Positions 1 through 11,547 of a stretch of DNA of 64,000 bases are shown here, in pieces. The position numbers and the translations under genes were made by a program. Under the pieces are notes generated by a model. It was not told the origin of the DNA and ran no database searches. It was given only the letters and a program-made list of their open reading frames with translations. Location: positions 67,618 through 131,617 of the forward strand of contig JAFEGM010000032.1 in assembly GCA_018240025.1 (NCBI GenBank). The letters are read 5' to 3'. Positions within the stretch are counted from its first letter, which is position 1. Each line of letters starts with the position of its first letter. The DNA is from Verrucomicrobiota bacterium (GTDB taxonomy: Bacteria; Verrucomicrobiota; Verrucomicrobiia; Chthoniobacterales; SZAS-18).

Positions 1-3990
<3,990 letters not shown>

Positions 3991-4019
3991 CGTTTAGGTC
4001 TCTGAGGCTGACTGCGGAT

Positions 4020-4049
4020 GGGTTGGGGGTTGGGGGGATTGGGGAGGGG
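4020..4049 (+). other. G-tract cluster in the gltB leader interval
   Basis: The 275-base gap between the gltB start (3990) and the next gene (4266) has five runs of three to six G separated by one to three bases: 4020-4022, 4025-4029, 4032-4037, 4041-4044 and 4046-4049. This fits the general pattern of an intramolecular G-quadruplex on the plus strand, which is the template strand for gltB. No clear sigma-70 promoter was seen in the rest of the gap. A regulatory role is inference. Confidence 0.45.
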
Positions 4050-4265
4050 AAAATGACTCCGGCGCCGGTGGCTGCTGTGCTGCGGGACGAATGAACCCTT
4101 CGCTTCCCGCGCCCGTCCCGGTGTGCCCTGAGCGTTCGCGCTGTTTCAACTGCGCGGGATGTAAGGGGTGGAAACGAGCATGGCAAACGCATTCGGAGGG
4201 CCATTTCGCAAAAACGGCCGCCCACCCGGCCTTGTGTGTCGGCGCGCCCGGGGCGTCATCGGCGG

Positions 4266-5519
4266 ATGCTTCGTCTCCCCAACGTACCTTTTGTCGCGCT
4301 GCTCGTCGCTAGTGCCGCCCAACTGTGGGCGGCAGATCCCGCCCCGGCCGCGGACGAGCCGCAGACGCCGGGAGCGAAGGCCGTCGCCCGGCTGCAGCCA
4401 CTGCTGAAGGCGCGACCGCAGGATCCGACCCTCTACTTTTATGTAGCGCTCTACCACGCCCGGGACGGACTGGCCGAACCGGCCTGCGTGGCCCTGCGGA
4501 AGATGCAGGAGTTTGGCCACGGGCTCCTCCCCGCACGGAACCTGGGCTTCGAGAAGATCGAGAAAGACGAGGACTACCGTCGGATCTGGGCGGAACTCGA
4601 GCTGGCACAGCCGAAGGTGACCGACGGCAAGGTGGCGTTTCGTCTGCCGGACCGGAAGCTCACTCCGGAGGGGATTGCCTACGATGCCGACGGCAAACGC
4701 TTCTTCATCGGCAGCATCGCGCAGCGCCGCATCGTGCAGGTCGATGCCAGCGGGAAAATGCAGCCGTTCACCCGGCCCGGCGAGAAGCTCGACAGCGTGG
4801 TCGGCCTGACCGTCGACGCGCCGCGGCGGCGGCTCGTGGCTGTCACGACCAGCTGCTTTACCGAGGAGGGCCGCAAGCAGCCGCGCAACCGACTGATCGC
4901 CTTCGATCTGGCCAGCGGACAGAAGAGCGCCGAGTTCGACCTGACCGAAGCGGATCAGTTGAACGATGTCACGGCGGCGGCCGACGGCACGCTCTACACG
5001 ACCGATTCTGGGAACGGCGCGGTCTGGCGGGTGGCTCCGGACGGGAAGATCTCCGCCGTCGCCGAAAAGGGCGGAGTGCGCTCGGCGAACGGCTTGGCGC
5101 TCTCGGGCGACGGCCGTCTGCTCTATGTCGCGCATGGCACCGGCGTCGCTGTCGGCAATCTGACGAGCGGCGAATGGGCGCGGCTCGCGCCGCCGCCGCG
5201 CGAGTCGATCGCGGCCATTGACGGTCTTTACTGGCACGAAGGCGCGCTGCTCGGCATTCAGAACTGCACCAATCCCGGGCGCGTGATCCGCCTGGCCCTG
5301 GCTCCGGACGGTCAGCGCGTGACGGGCGTGGAGGTGCTGCAATCGCACCATCATCCCGCATTCGACGAGCCGACCACCGGAGCCATCGCTGACGGCGCGT
5401 TCTACGTCCTCGCGACGACGCAGGTCGCCCGCTACAACGAGAAGGGCGAGCACGACGATCCGGCCACGCTGAAGGAACCGGCGGTGGTCCGCGTCGCGCT
5501 GCCGCGCGAGCGGCCCTGA
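4266..5519 (+). CDS. Exported SMP-30/gluconolactonase-like beta-propeller protein
   Basis: 417 residues from the ATG at 4266. I prefer this start to in-frame upstream starts because it gives a clean signal peptide (positive MLRLP, a hydrophobic stretch, then AAD near residue 22). After a short TPR-like or helical region (about 25-110) the rest shows repeated blades of the SMP-30/strictosidine synthase type, such as LTPEGIAYDADGKRFFIGS, LNDVTAAADGTLYTTDSGNG and SANGLALSGDGRLLYVAHG. Relatives are calcium-dependent lactonases or esterases, but substrate cannot be read from sequence. Its TGA stop (5517-5519) abuts the convergent argF stop inside the palindrome TGATCA, with no room for a terminator. 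Confidence 0.8.
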   Translation: MLRLPNVPFVALLVASAAQLWAADPAPAADEPQTPGAKAVARLQPLLKARPQDPTLYFYVALYHARDGLAEPACVALRKMQEFGHGLLPARNLGFEKIEKDEDYRRIWAELELAQPKVTDGKVAFRLPDRKLTPEGIAYDADGKRFFIGSIAQRRIVQVDASGKMQPFTRPGEKLDSVVGLTVDAPRRRLVAVTTSCFTEEGRKQPRNRLIAFDLASGQKSAEFDLTEADQLNDVTAAADGTLYTTDSGNGAVWRVAPDGKISAVAEKGGVRSANGLALSGDGRLLYVAHGTGVAVGNLTSGEWARLAPPPRESIAAIDGLYWHEGALLGIQNCTNPGRVIRLALAPDGQRVTGVEVLQSHHHPAFDEPTTGAIADGAFYVLATTQVARYNEKGEHDDPATLKEPAVVRVALPRERP

Positions 5520-6425
5520 TCAGCGCACGCAGTAGTCGAGCACCGCCTTCTGTACGTGCAGCCGGTTTTCCGCCTGCGTGAAGATGGCGTTGGCGTGGGC
5601 CTCGAGCACTTCGTGGGTGATCTCCTGCCCCCGGTAGGCGGGCAGGCAGTGCAGCACGATCGCGCCCGGTTTGGCGAGCGCGAGCAGCTCGTCGTTGACC
5701 TGATACGGCCGCAGCTCGGCGATGCGATCGGCGGACTCGGCTTCCTTGCCCATGCTGACCCAGACATCGGTGTAGAGCACGTCAGCCCCGCGGACCGCGG
5801 CGCGCGGATCGCTTTCGAAGCTGATGTTGGGCTGGGGGCCGAGCTTGAGCAACACCCGCTCGGGCGGGCGGTAGTTGCCGGGCGCACCGATGACCAGCTC
5901 GAAGCCGAGCTTGGCCGCGGCCCAGATCCACGAAACGGGCACGTTGCAGCTGCCGTCGCCGAGGTAGCACACGCGCTTGCCGCGCCAGGTGCCGAGTAGT
6001 TCGCCGATGGTGAAGAGATCCGCCAGAATCTGGCAGGGATGCTCGTCGTCGGTCAGCGCGTTGATCACCGGCAGGCCGCTGAGCTTGGCCAGCTCTTCGA
6101 GGTCCGACTGCGCATAGGTGCGCACCACCAGGCCGTGCAGCATGCGGCCCAGCACCCTGGCGGTGTCGCGGATGGGCTCGCCACGGCCCAGCTGCAGGTC
6201 TTGGGCGGAGAGGAAGAGCGACTCCCCGCCGAACTCGCGGATGGCGACTTCGAAACTCACGCGGGTGCGGGTGGACGACTTGGAAAAGAGCAGGCCCCAG
6301 CTTTGTCCGCGCAGGGGCTGCTCCCGATGGCGCCCGCGCTCGGACTTCATCGTGCGGGCGGTCTCGAGGATCGCGAGCAGGTCGTCGGCGTGGAGCGTTT
6401 CGAGGGAGAGCAGCGAGCGTGGCAT
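5520..6425 (-). CDS. argF: Ornithine carbamoyltransferase
   Basis: 301 residues. Condenses carbamoyl phosphate and ornithine to citrulline in arginine synthesis, in the cytoplasm. The carbamoyl-phosphate loop STRTR, the DDEHPCQ block and the ornithine-side HCLPA motif are all present and length is normal. I chose the ATG at 6425 (MPRSLLSLETL); a GTG at 6461 would add twelve residues that do not resemble the family. It lies 96 bases downstream of the E2 gene in the same direction, so it may be co-transcribed with the dehydrogenase operon, although no other arginine gene is nearby. Confidence 0.95.
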   Translation of the reverse strand: MPRSLLSLETLHADDLLAILETARTMKSERGRHREQPLRGQSWGLLFSKSSTRTRVSFEVAIREFGGESLFLSAQDLQLGRGEPIRDTARVLGRMLHGLVVRTYAQSDLEELAKLSGLPVINALTDDEHPCQILADLFTIGELLGTWRGKRVCYLGDGSCNVPVSWIWAAAKLGFELVIGAPGNYRPPERVLLKLGPQPNISFESDPRAAVRGADVLYTDVWVSMGKEAESADRIAELRPYQVNDELLALAKPGAIVLHCLPAYRGQEITHEVLEAHANAIFTQAENRLHVQKAVLDYCVR

Positions 6426-6521
6426 GGCAAAGAGGGCGGGAGATATAGCCGATTTCGCCACTTCGAAATCGGAAATCTCACCCGCGGGCGCGTCGGCCTG
6501 CGTCAGCGACGGACACCGCGC

Positions 6522-7850
6522 TCAGAGCTGCTCGGGATGCTCCATCAGCTCCACGATTCGCTTCATGAGTCGGCCGGCGCGGCCGCCGTCCATGATACGA
6601 TGATCGAAAGTCAGCGTGAGCGTCGCCTTATGAAACGGCATCCAGTCTTCGATCTCGTCGTCCCACTCCGGCATCTTGCGGGTCGCACCCAAGCCGAGGA
6701 TGAGTGTCTCGTCCGGCAGCGGGATCGGCGTGGCCCATTCGAGATCGAAGGGTCCGTAGTTGGTCACGGAAGCGATGGAGCCCGCGAACATTTCCGGAGT
6801 CAGCGCACGCTTGCGGGCCGCCTCGACCAGCTTGCGGTAAGGCCCGACCAGCTCTGCCAGCGGCTGCGTGTCCACCGCCCGGAGCACGGGAACCATAATG
6901 CCGTCGTCCACCTCGACCGCGCAGCCGATGTCCATCGACTTGGGGATGACGAGCTTGTTGCCGACCAATTTGGCGGCGGAAAGACGGTCCTCGCGCAAGG
7001 CCAAACCCAGGGCGCGGACCGCGTAAAGCGCCGGGCCGGGCTTGGGCTCGGACTGGGCGGCACGGTGCGCGAGGAGCGGGTCGAGTTTGACCAGCCGGCC
7101 CACCGTGGCGAGCGGGCGCGACCAGCTGCGGCGCATGGCGTCGGAGACCGACAGGCGCATCGGCATGGCCGTCTGCACGTCGTTCGCGGCCAGCTGGAAG
7201 AGGAACTTTTCGAGATCGTCCGCCGTGATGCGCCCGCCCGCACCGGTGCCGGTGATGGCTCCGAGGTCGGCTTCCTTCAATCCTGCCTCGGCCATGCGCG
7301 AGCGCACGCGGGGGGAGAGAAAGCCGGACGCCGCGGGCGTACCGCGCTGCGGAAGGACTGGCGCCTGCTTGGGCAGCGGCTTGTCGACGCGCGCACCGGC
7401 CGGCTCCGGTTGGGTGGAATAGCTGCCGCTGGCCCAGACCGGAGGATTCCAATCCGGGCTGCCGTGCATGGCGGCGCCACCGTCCTCGGCGCGCAGCGGC
7501 ACGGAGGCGGGCGAGGCGGTTTGCGCGGCCTCGACCGACACGGTCGCGGAGGTCGCCACCGCGCCGCCCGCGGCCACTGCGCTGCCCAGGCCGCGTTTCT
7601 CGACCTCGGCCTCCGTGGCCTCGATGTAGCCGAGCAGCGCGCCCACGCCGTAGGTGCCTCCCTTCTCGACCAGGAACTGGGCGATGGAGCCGTCGCACGA
7701 GGAGCCCACCTGGAAGACGGCCTTATTCGTCTCGACCTCCAGAATGTCCTGATCCGCCTTCACCGTATCACCGGGTGCGACGAGCAGATTGACCACGGTG
7801 GCCTCGGCCATGGATTCGCCGAGCTGAGGCATCAGAATAGGAACGAGCAT
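6522..7850 (-). CDS. 2-oxoacid dehydrogenase E2, dihydrolipoamide acyltransferase
   Basis: 442 residues from ATG 7850. The N-terminal lipoyl domain (about 1-80) begins MLVPILMPQLGESM and carries lipoyl-lysine Lys43 in ETNKAVF. An alanine/proline-rich linker follows, then a peripheral subunit-binding domain (SPRVRSRMAEAG to RITADDLEKF) and the catalytic acyltransferase domain ending in DHRIMDGGRAG, which supplies the active-site His and Asp. It is the core of a multienzyme complex with the E1 alpha and E1 beta genes just upstream. No E3 (lipoamide dehydrogenase) gene is in the window. The acyl substrate (branched-chain or pyruvate) is not certain. Confidence 0.93.
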   Translation of the reverse strand: MLVPILMPQLGESMAEATVVNLLVAPGDTVKADQDILEVETNKAVFQVGSSCDGSIAQFLVEKGGTYGVGALLGYIEATEAEVEKRGLGSAVAAGGAVATSATVSVEAAQTASPASVPLRAEDGGAAMHGSPDWNPPVWASGSYSTQPEPAGARVDKPLPKQAPVLPQRGTPAASGFLSPRVRSRMAEAGLKEADLGAITGTGAGGRITADDLEKFLFQLAANDVQTAMPMRLSVSDAMRRSWSRPLATVGRLVKLDPLLAHRAAQSEPKPGPALYAVRALGLALREDRLSAAKLVGNKLVIPKSMDIGCAVEVDDGIMVPVLRAVDTQPLAELVGPYRKLVEAARKRALTPEMFAGSIASVTNYGPFDLEWATPIPLPDETLILGLGATRKMPEWDDEIEDWMPFHKATLTLTFDHRIMDGGRAGRLMKRIVELMEHPEQL

Positions 7851-7906
7851 GGGGAGAGACTCGGAGGTCGGAGATCGCGCGCTGTCGGCGGTGGGCCGGG
7901 CGGGAG

Positions 7907-8875
7907 TTAGAATTTGAGGAGATCGCGCAGTTCGCGCGTGATCTCGGCCGCATTCGGTCGATGCGCCGCCCAGAGGTTGGGATGGTACGGCACCGGCGTG
8001 TCCTTGCAATTCAGGCGGCGGGGCGGGGCGTCGAGAGACTGGAATCCGGCATCGGCGATGCGCGCGATGACCTCGGAGGTGACGCCGCCCCACGGGGTAT
8101 TTTCGCCGACCGCCAGCACGCGGCCGGTCCGGGCGACCGACTCCAGGACCGTCTCGGAGTCGAGCGGCTTCACCACGCGCAGGTCGATGACCTCGATCTG
8201 CCAGCCTTCGCGGGCGAGATCGCCAGCGGCGGTCAGAGCCTCGTGCAGCATGGCGCCGTGCGTCACGACCGTGGCGTCGCGACCGGCGCGGGCGATGCGG
8301 GCCTTATTCGGCGGCAGGTCGGACTTCTCGGGCAGGCGCTCGGCCTTGAGGTGATTGTAGAGATGCTTGTGCTCGCAGAAGATGACCGGGTCGTCGAGCG
8401 CGATGGCCTCGAGCAGCAAATGGTAGGCGTCCTCGACCGTGGCCGGCGTCATGACGACCAGGCCCGGATAGTGGGCGTAGATCGCCTCCATGTTCTGCGA
8501 ATGGAACGGCCCGCCGCCCGGGGTGCCTCCGCTGGGCAGGCGGACCACGATCGGACAGCGCACGCCTGTCCGATAGAACTGCGTGCCCGCCTGATTCACG
8601 ATTTGACTGAACGCCACGCTCGAGAAGTCGGCGAACTGCATCTCGATGATCGGCCGCATGCCCTCGATGGAGGCGCCGATGGCCAGGCCGATGGCCGCAT
8701 CCTCGCTGATGGGCGAGTCGAGCACCCGGCCCGGATGCGCGACGGCCAGGCCCTTGGTGGCCTTGAAGGCGCCGCCGAAGACGCCAATGTCCTGGCCGTA
8801 GATGAAGACGCGCTCATCCTCGGCGAGAGCCTTGGCTTGGGCGGAACGGATGGCTTCGAGATAGGTGACGGCCAT
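7907..8875 (-). CDS. 2-oxoacid dehydrogenase E1 component, beta subunit
   Basis: 322 residues. Contains the pyrimidine-binding half of a thiamin diphosphate enzyme (EDERVFIYGQDIGVFGGAF, DSPISEDAAIGLAIG) and a C-terminal transketolase domain (VIDLRVVKPLDSETVLESV). The phrase FCEHKHLY resembles branched-chain 2-oxoacid dehydrogenase beta subunits more than typical pyruvate ones, so a branched-chain role is my preference, not a certainty. It sits between E1 alpha and E2 with gaps of 95 and 56 bases. The start lies behind a pyrimidine-rich leader without a clear Shine-Dalgarno sequence. Confidence 0.93.
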   Translation of the reverse strand: MAVTYLEAIRSAQAKALAEDERVFIYGQDIGVFGGAFKATKGLAVAHPGRVLDSPISEDAAIGLAIGASIEGMRPIIEMQFADFSSVAFSQIVNQAGTQFYRTGVRCPIVVRLPSGGTPGGGPFHSQNMEAIYAHYPGLVVMTPATVEDAYHLLLEAIALDDPVIFCEHKHLYNHLKAERLPEKSDLPPNKARIARAGRDATVVTHGAMLHEALTAAGDLAREGWQIEVIDLRVVKPLDSETVLESVARTGRVLAVGENTPWGGVTSEVIARIADAGFQSLDAPPRRLNCKDTPVPYHPNLWAAHRPNAAEITRELRDLLKF

Positions 8876-8970
8876 GGAAGGAAAGGAAGAGGGGAAAGGG
8901 ATGAAGGAAGAAGGACCCGCGCCCGACCGCGGTCGGTTGGGCGGAAGCGGAAACGCGCCGAGGCGACCGG

Positions 8971-10032
8971 CTAGGAGCGCATGGCGAGGCCGCGGTCCAG
9001 CATGCGGGCATCGCTGATGGCGGCCCAGTCTTCCTGGCTCGGATCGGGCCCGCCCTCGCGCAGAGCTTGCGCGGCGGCTTCCTCCACCTTGGCCTGGGCC
9101 TCGCGCTTCATGGCGGCGAGTTCGCCCTCCTCGGCCAGGCCGCGTTCGATGAGAATGCGCTCGGCGAGGCGCAGGCAGTCGGCTCCCACCGCGGAGGCCT
9201 TCAGCTTCGGATCGACATAGGAGGCGTCGTCATGCAGGCCGTGCCCGGTGAGACGGAGCAGGTGGCCGACGACCATTTGCGGACCGTGGCCGCTGCGGGC
9301 GCGCTCGACAGCGCGGCCGACGACCTCGAGGCAGGCTTCGAAATCGGTGCCGTCGACCGAGTGCGGCTCATAGCCGTAGCCCTTGGCGCGGTCGATGAGA
9401 TCGGCGCAGGCGTACTGCCGGTTGTTCGGGGTCGAGTAGGCGTACTGATTGTTGGCGATCACCGCCACCATCGGCAGCCGCTCCACGCCCGCGAGATTCA
9501 GCCCTTCGTGCGTGGCACCCGTGGAAGTGCCGCCGTCGCCGATGCTGATGGCGCCGACGGTGCCCGTCTGACCGCGCATCTTGCGGGCCAACAACACGCC
9601 GGCGGTGGTGGAGATCATCGCGCCGAGGTGCGAGATCATGGCCAGCTGCCCCTCATGGATGCGGCCGCGGTGAATGTTGCCGTCACGTCCACGCATGGGG
9701 CCTTCCTTCGAGCCGAGGAAGGTGCGCATGGCATCGCTGACCGGCTCGCCGAAGGCGAGGCGACCGGCGAGATCGCGGATCAACGGCGAGAAGATGTCGC
9801 CCTTGCGGAGCGCCATGCCGAGGGCGGCGCTGAGCGCTTCCTGGCCGGTGCCGAGGAAGACGCCGCCGGAGATCTTGCCGCCAGCCTTGTAAAGGGCGGC
9901 GAGTTTTTCGTCGGTCGTGCGCGCCAGAAGCATCCAGCGGTAGGCACGGAGTAGGAGAGACTGCGAAGGATCGAGGCTGGCGGACCGGGGGAAGGCCTCG
10001 TTGATCTCGGGAGAAGAAGCGAGTTCAACCAT
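8971..10032 (-). CDS. 2-oxoacid dehydrogenase E1 component, alpha subunit
   Basis: 353 residues. The thiamin diphosphate/magnesium motif is GDGGTSTGATHEGLNLAGV followed by ANNQYAYST, with HGLHDD in the phosphorylation-loop region and a usual length. I chose the ATG at 10032 (MVELASSPE) because an AGGA lies about eight bases upstream; an ATG at 10041 would add only three residues. It is the first gene of the minus-strand run E1 alpha, E1 beta, E2, argF. It decarboxylates the 2-oxoacid and passes the acyl group to the lipoyl arm of E2. Confidence 0.93.
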   Translation of the reverse strand: MVELASSPEINEAFPRSASLDPSQSLLLRAYRWMLLARTTDEKLAALYKAGGKISGGVFLGTGQEALSAALGMALRKGDIFSPLIRDLAGRLAFGEPVSDAMRTFLGSKEGPMRGRDGNIHRGRIHEGQLAMISHLGAMISTTAGVLLARKMRGQTGTVGAISIGDGGTSTGATHEGLNLAGVERLPMVAVIANNQYAYSTPNNRQYACADLIDRAKGYGYEPHSVDGTDFEACLEVVGRAVERARSGHGPQMVVGHLLRLTGHGLHDDASYVDPKLKASAVGADCLRLAERILIERGLAEEGELAAMKREAQAKVEEAAAQALREGGPDPSQEDWAAISDARMLDRGLAMRS

Positions 10033-10153
10033 GAGACGCATCCTATGGGCAGCCGTTCGGCCGAGGCAAGCGCGGTTCAGTGTCGCGGAAGCGCAGGGGA
10101 AAAGCGTCCGGAATTCTTCTGGATTCTGGGAGATGCGGTGGGATTATCCCACA

Positions 10154-10426
10154 ATGACGATCACGCTCGATGCCAAACGGCGCCTGACCGTGCCGCTGCC
10201 GCTCATGCGCGGAGCCCAGCCGGGCGACATCTTCGTGGCGCGATACGACCTGGAAGAGGACACGCTGACCTTCCGGCGGCTGCCGCCTCGCGAGGACTGG
10301 CTGAAGGTGGTCGGGCTGTGCCCCGGGCCCGTCGATGAGGCCCCTGCGCCGGGGACGGAGACGCATGGCAAGGCCGTTCGGCTGCGCCGGCCGCGTCGCG
10401 AGCAGACATCACCCGCGGTGCGATGA
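10154..10426 (+). CDS. AbrB/MazE-type antitoxin
   Basis: 90 residues from ATG 10154. The N-terminal 45 residues (MTITLDAKRRLTVPLPL, then GDIFVARYDLEEDTLTFRR) have the swapped-hairpin AbrB pattern of VapB/MazE antitoxins; the arginine- and proline-rich tail would bind the toxin. Its TGA overlaps the ATG of the downstream PIN gene (ATGA at 10423-10426), a usual arrangement for toxin-antitoxin pairs. Such pairs normally repress their own promoter. An in-frame ATG at 10133 is a possible alternative start. Confidence 0.75.
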   Translation: MTITLDAKRRLTVPLPLMRGAQPGDIFVARYDLEEDTLTFRRLPPREDWLKVVGLCPGPVDEAPAPGTETHGKAVRLRRPRREQTSPAVR

Positions 10427-10872
10427 GCTGGCTACTAGATCGGGACGTCTTGCTGGAGGCGGCCAGGCCCGACCCCGACGGGCGCATCCTGGCCTGGCTC
10501 GAGCGCGAGAAGGAGAGCTGTCAGACCAGTGCAGTCGTGATCGCGCAACTGGCTGCGTGGGTTCGCACGAAGGACCAACGCCGCCGGCCGGCCTTGCTGG
10601 CCTGGCTGCACCGCCTGACCGAGGCGATGCAGGGCCGCATCCTCGGCTTCACCGCCGGCGTGGCGCACACCTGGGCAGAGCAGGATCGCCTGCTGGCGGC
10701 GCTCGAGGCACCCATGACGTTGGAGGACAGCTACATCGCTGCGACGGCCCGGCGCCACCGGCTGACCATCGTGACCGGGCGGGAGGCCGACTTCCGCCGG
10801 CCCGGCCTGAGCGTCTTCAATCCCTTCGCCCAGCTGCCCCCGGGCTACGGCAGCCCGGACTGGGAAGGCTGA
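10423..10872 (+). CDS. PIN-domain (VapC-like) toxin with altered active site
   Basis: 149 residues, translationally coupled to the AbrB-type gene. The fold is recognisable from WLLDRDVL at the N-terminus to DSYIAATARRHRLTIVTGR and RPGLSVFNPF near the C-terminus, as in VapC RNases. Of the four usual acidic metal ligands, Asp6, Asp102 and Asp123 are present, but the conserved Glu (normally in a xxLAEL block) is Gln42 in VVIAQL. The codon is CAA, one base from GAA. The protein may have lost or weakened nuclease activity; this is inference from the alignment by eye. Confidence 0.8.
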   Translation: MSWLLDRDVLLEAARPDPDGRILAWLEREKESCQTSAVVIAQLAAWVRTKDQRRRPALLAWLHRLTEAMQGRILGFTAGVAHTWAEQDRLLAALEAPMTLEDSYIAATARRHRLTIVTGREADFRRPGLSVFNPFAQLPPGYGSPDWEG

Positions 10873-10873
10873 A

Positions 10874-11518
10874 TCACCAGTTCTTGATCCAAAGCTGATT
10901 GGCCCGGACCGCAGTGGAATAGTCCGCCGCTTTGCGACCCCCGGTGCTCCAGAGATCGACGGTCGGGTTGTAGCCGCGCGGCCGGCTGACCGGGGTGGGA
11001 CTGACCGTCGTGTCGTAGAATCGGGCGGTGGAATAGCCGTAGCTGTAGCCCCACGGGTCCTTCAGGAACCGCACGTTGGTGACCGTACCGGTCGAATCCT
11101 TCGTCCCGCCGAGCTGGGCGGCCTTGAATTCGAAGTAGCTGCGAGCCCCGCTGACCGCGTTGCCGTTCGCATCGCGTCCGGAAAGCAGCCGGTAGAGCAG
11201 AAGGCTCGAGTTTTCGTAAGGGCCGTTGGCCAGCGGGCTCGAGCTCGGTCCCGCCAGCCCCGTGCCAGTGGCGGCGTCGAGGCTGTCGCTCTCCCCCGCG
11301 GTATCGCCCGGGCGGCGGGGATACTCCCCATTGTCCACCTTGTAACTTTCGCAGGCGGCCGTCAGCGCCCGGACCTCCGACTCGGCCCGCGACCGCGCCG
11401 CCCGGTTGTTGGCATAGCTGTAGGTCCCGACCGTGATGCCGATGAGGATGATGATGACCGCGATGACGGTCAGCAATTCGACGAGCGTGAAGGCGGAATT
11501 CGACCGGCGCAGGCGCAT
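10874..11518 (-). CDS. Type II secretion/type IV pilin-like pseudopilin (GspG-like)
   Basis: 214 residues from ATG 11518. It starts with a prepilin leader and N-methylation motif, NSAFTLVELLTVIAVIIIL, with Ala rather than Gly at the -1 cleavage position. One transmembrane alpha-helix follows, then a globular region containing the GspG-like phrases FLKDPWGYSYGY and SYKVDNGEYP. It would be processed by prepilin peptidase and assemble in a pseudopilus or act as an exported minor pilin. It lies 29 bases downstream of ispG and no other secretion genes are nearby. The longer ORF that includes this frame runs antisense-like through ispG and is not real beyond 11518. Confidence 0.82.
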   Translation of the reverse strand: MRLRRSNSAFTLVELLTVIAVIIILIGITVGTYSYANNRAARSRAESEVRALTAACESYKVDNGEYPRRPGDTAGESDSLDAATGTGLAGPSSSPLANGPYENSSLLLYRLLSGRDANGNAVSGARSYFEFKAAQLGGTKDSTGTVTNVRFLKDPWGYSYGYSTARFYDTTVSPTPVSRPRGYNPTVDLWSTGGRKAADYSTAVRANQLWIKNW

Positions 11519-11547
11519 GCCGGTGTCTAGCTGAGTCAGGCCCGTTG

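Noticed and set aside
5517-5522. TGATCA at the shared stop of convergent genes as a regulatory site
   Set aside because: A stop codon pair TGA/TCA placed back to back makes this palindrome automatically.
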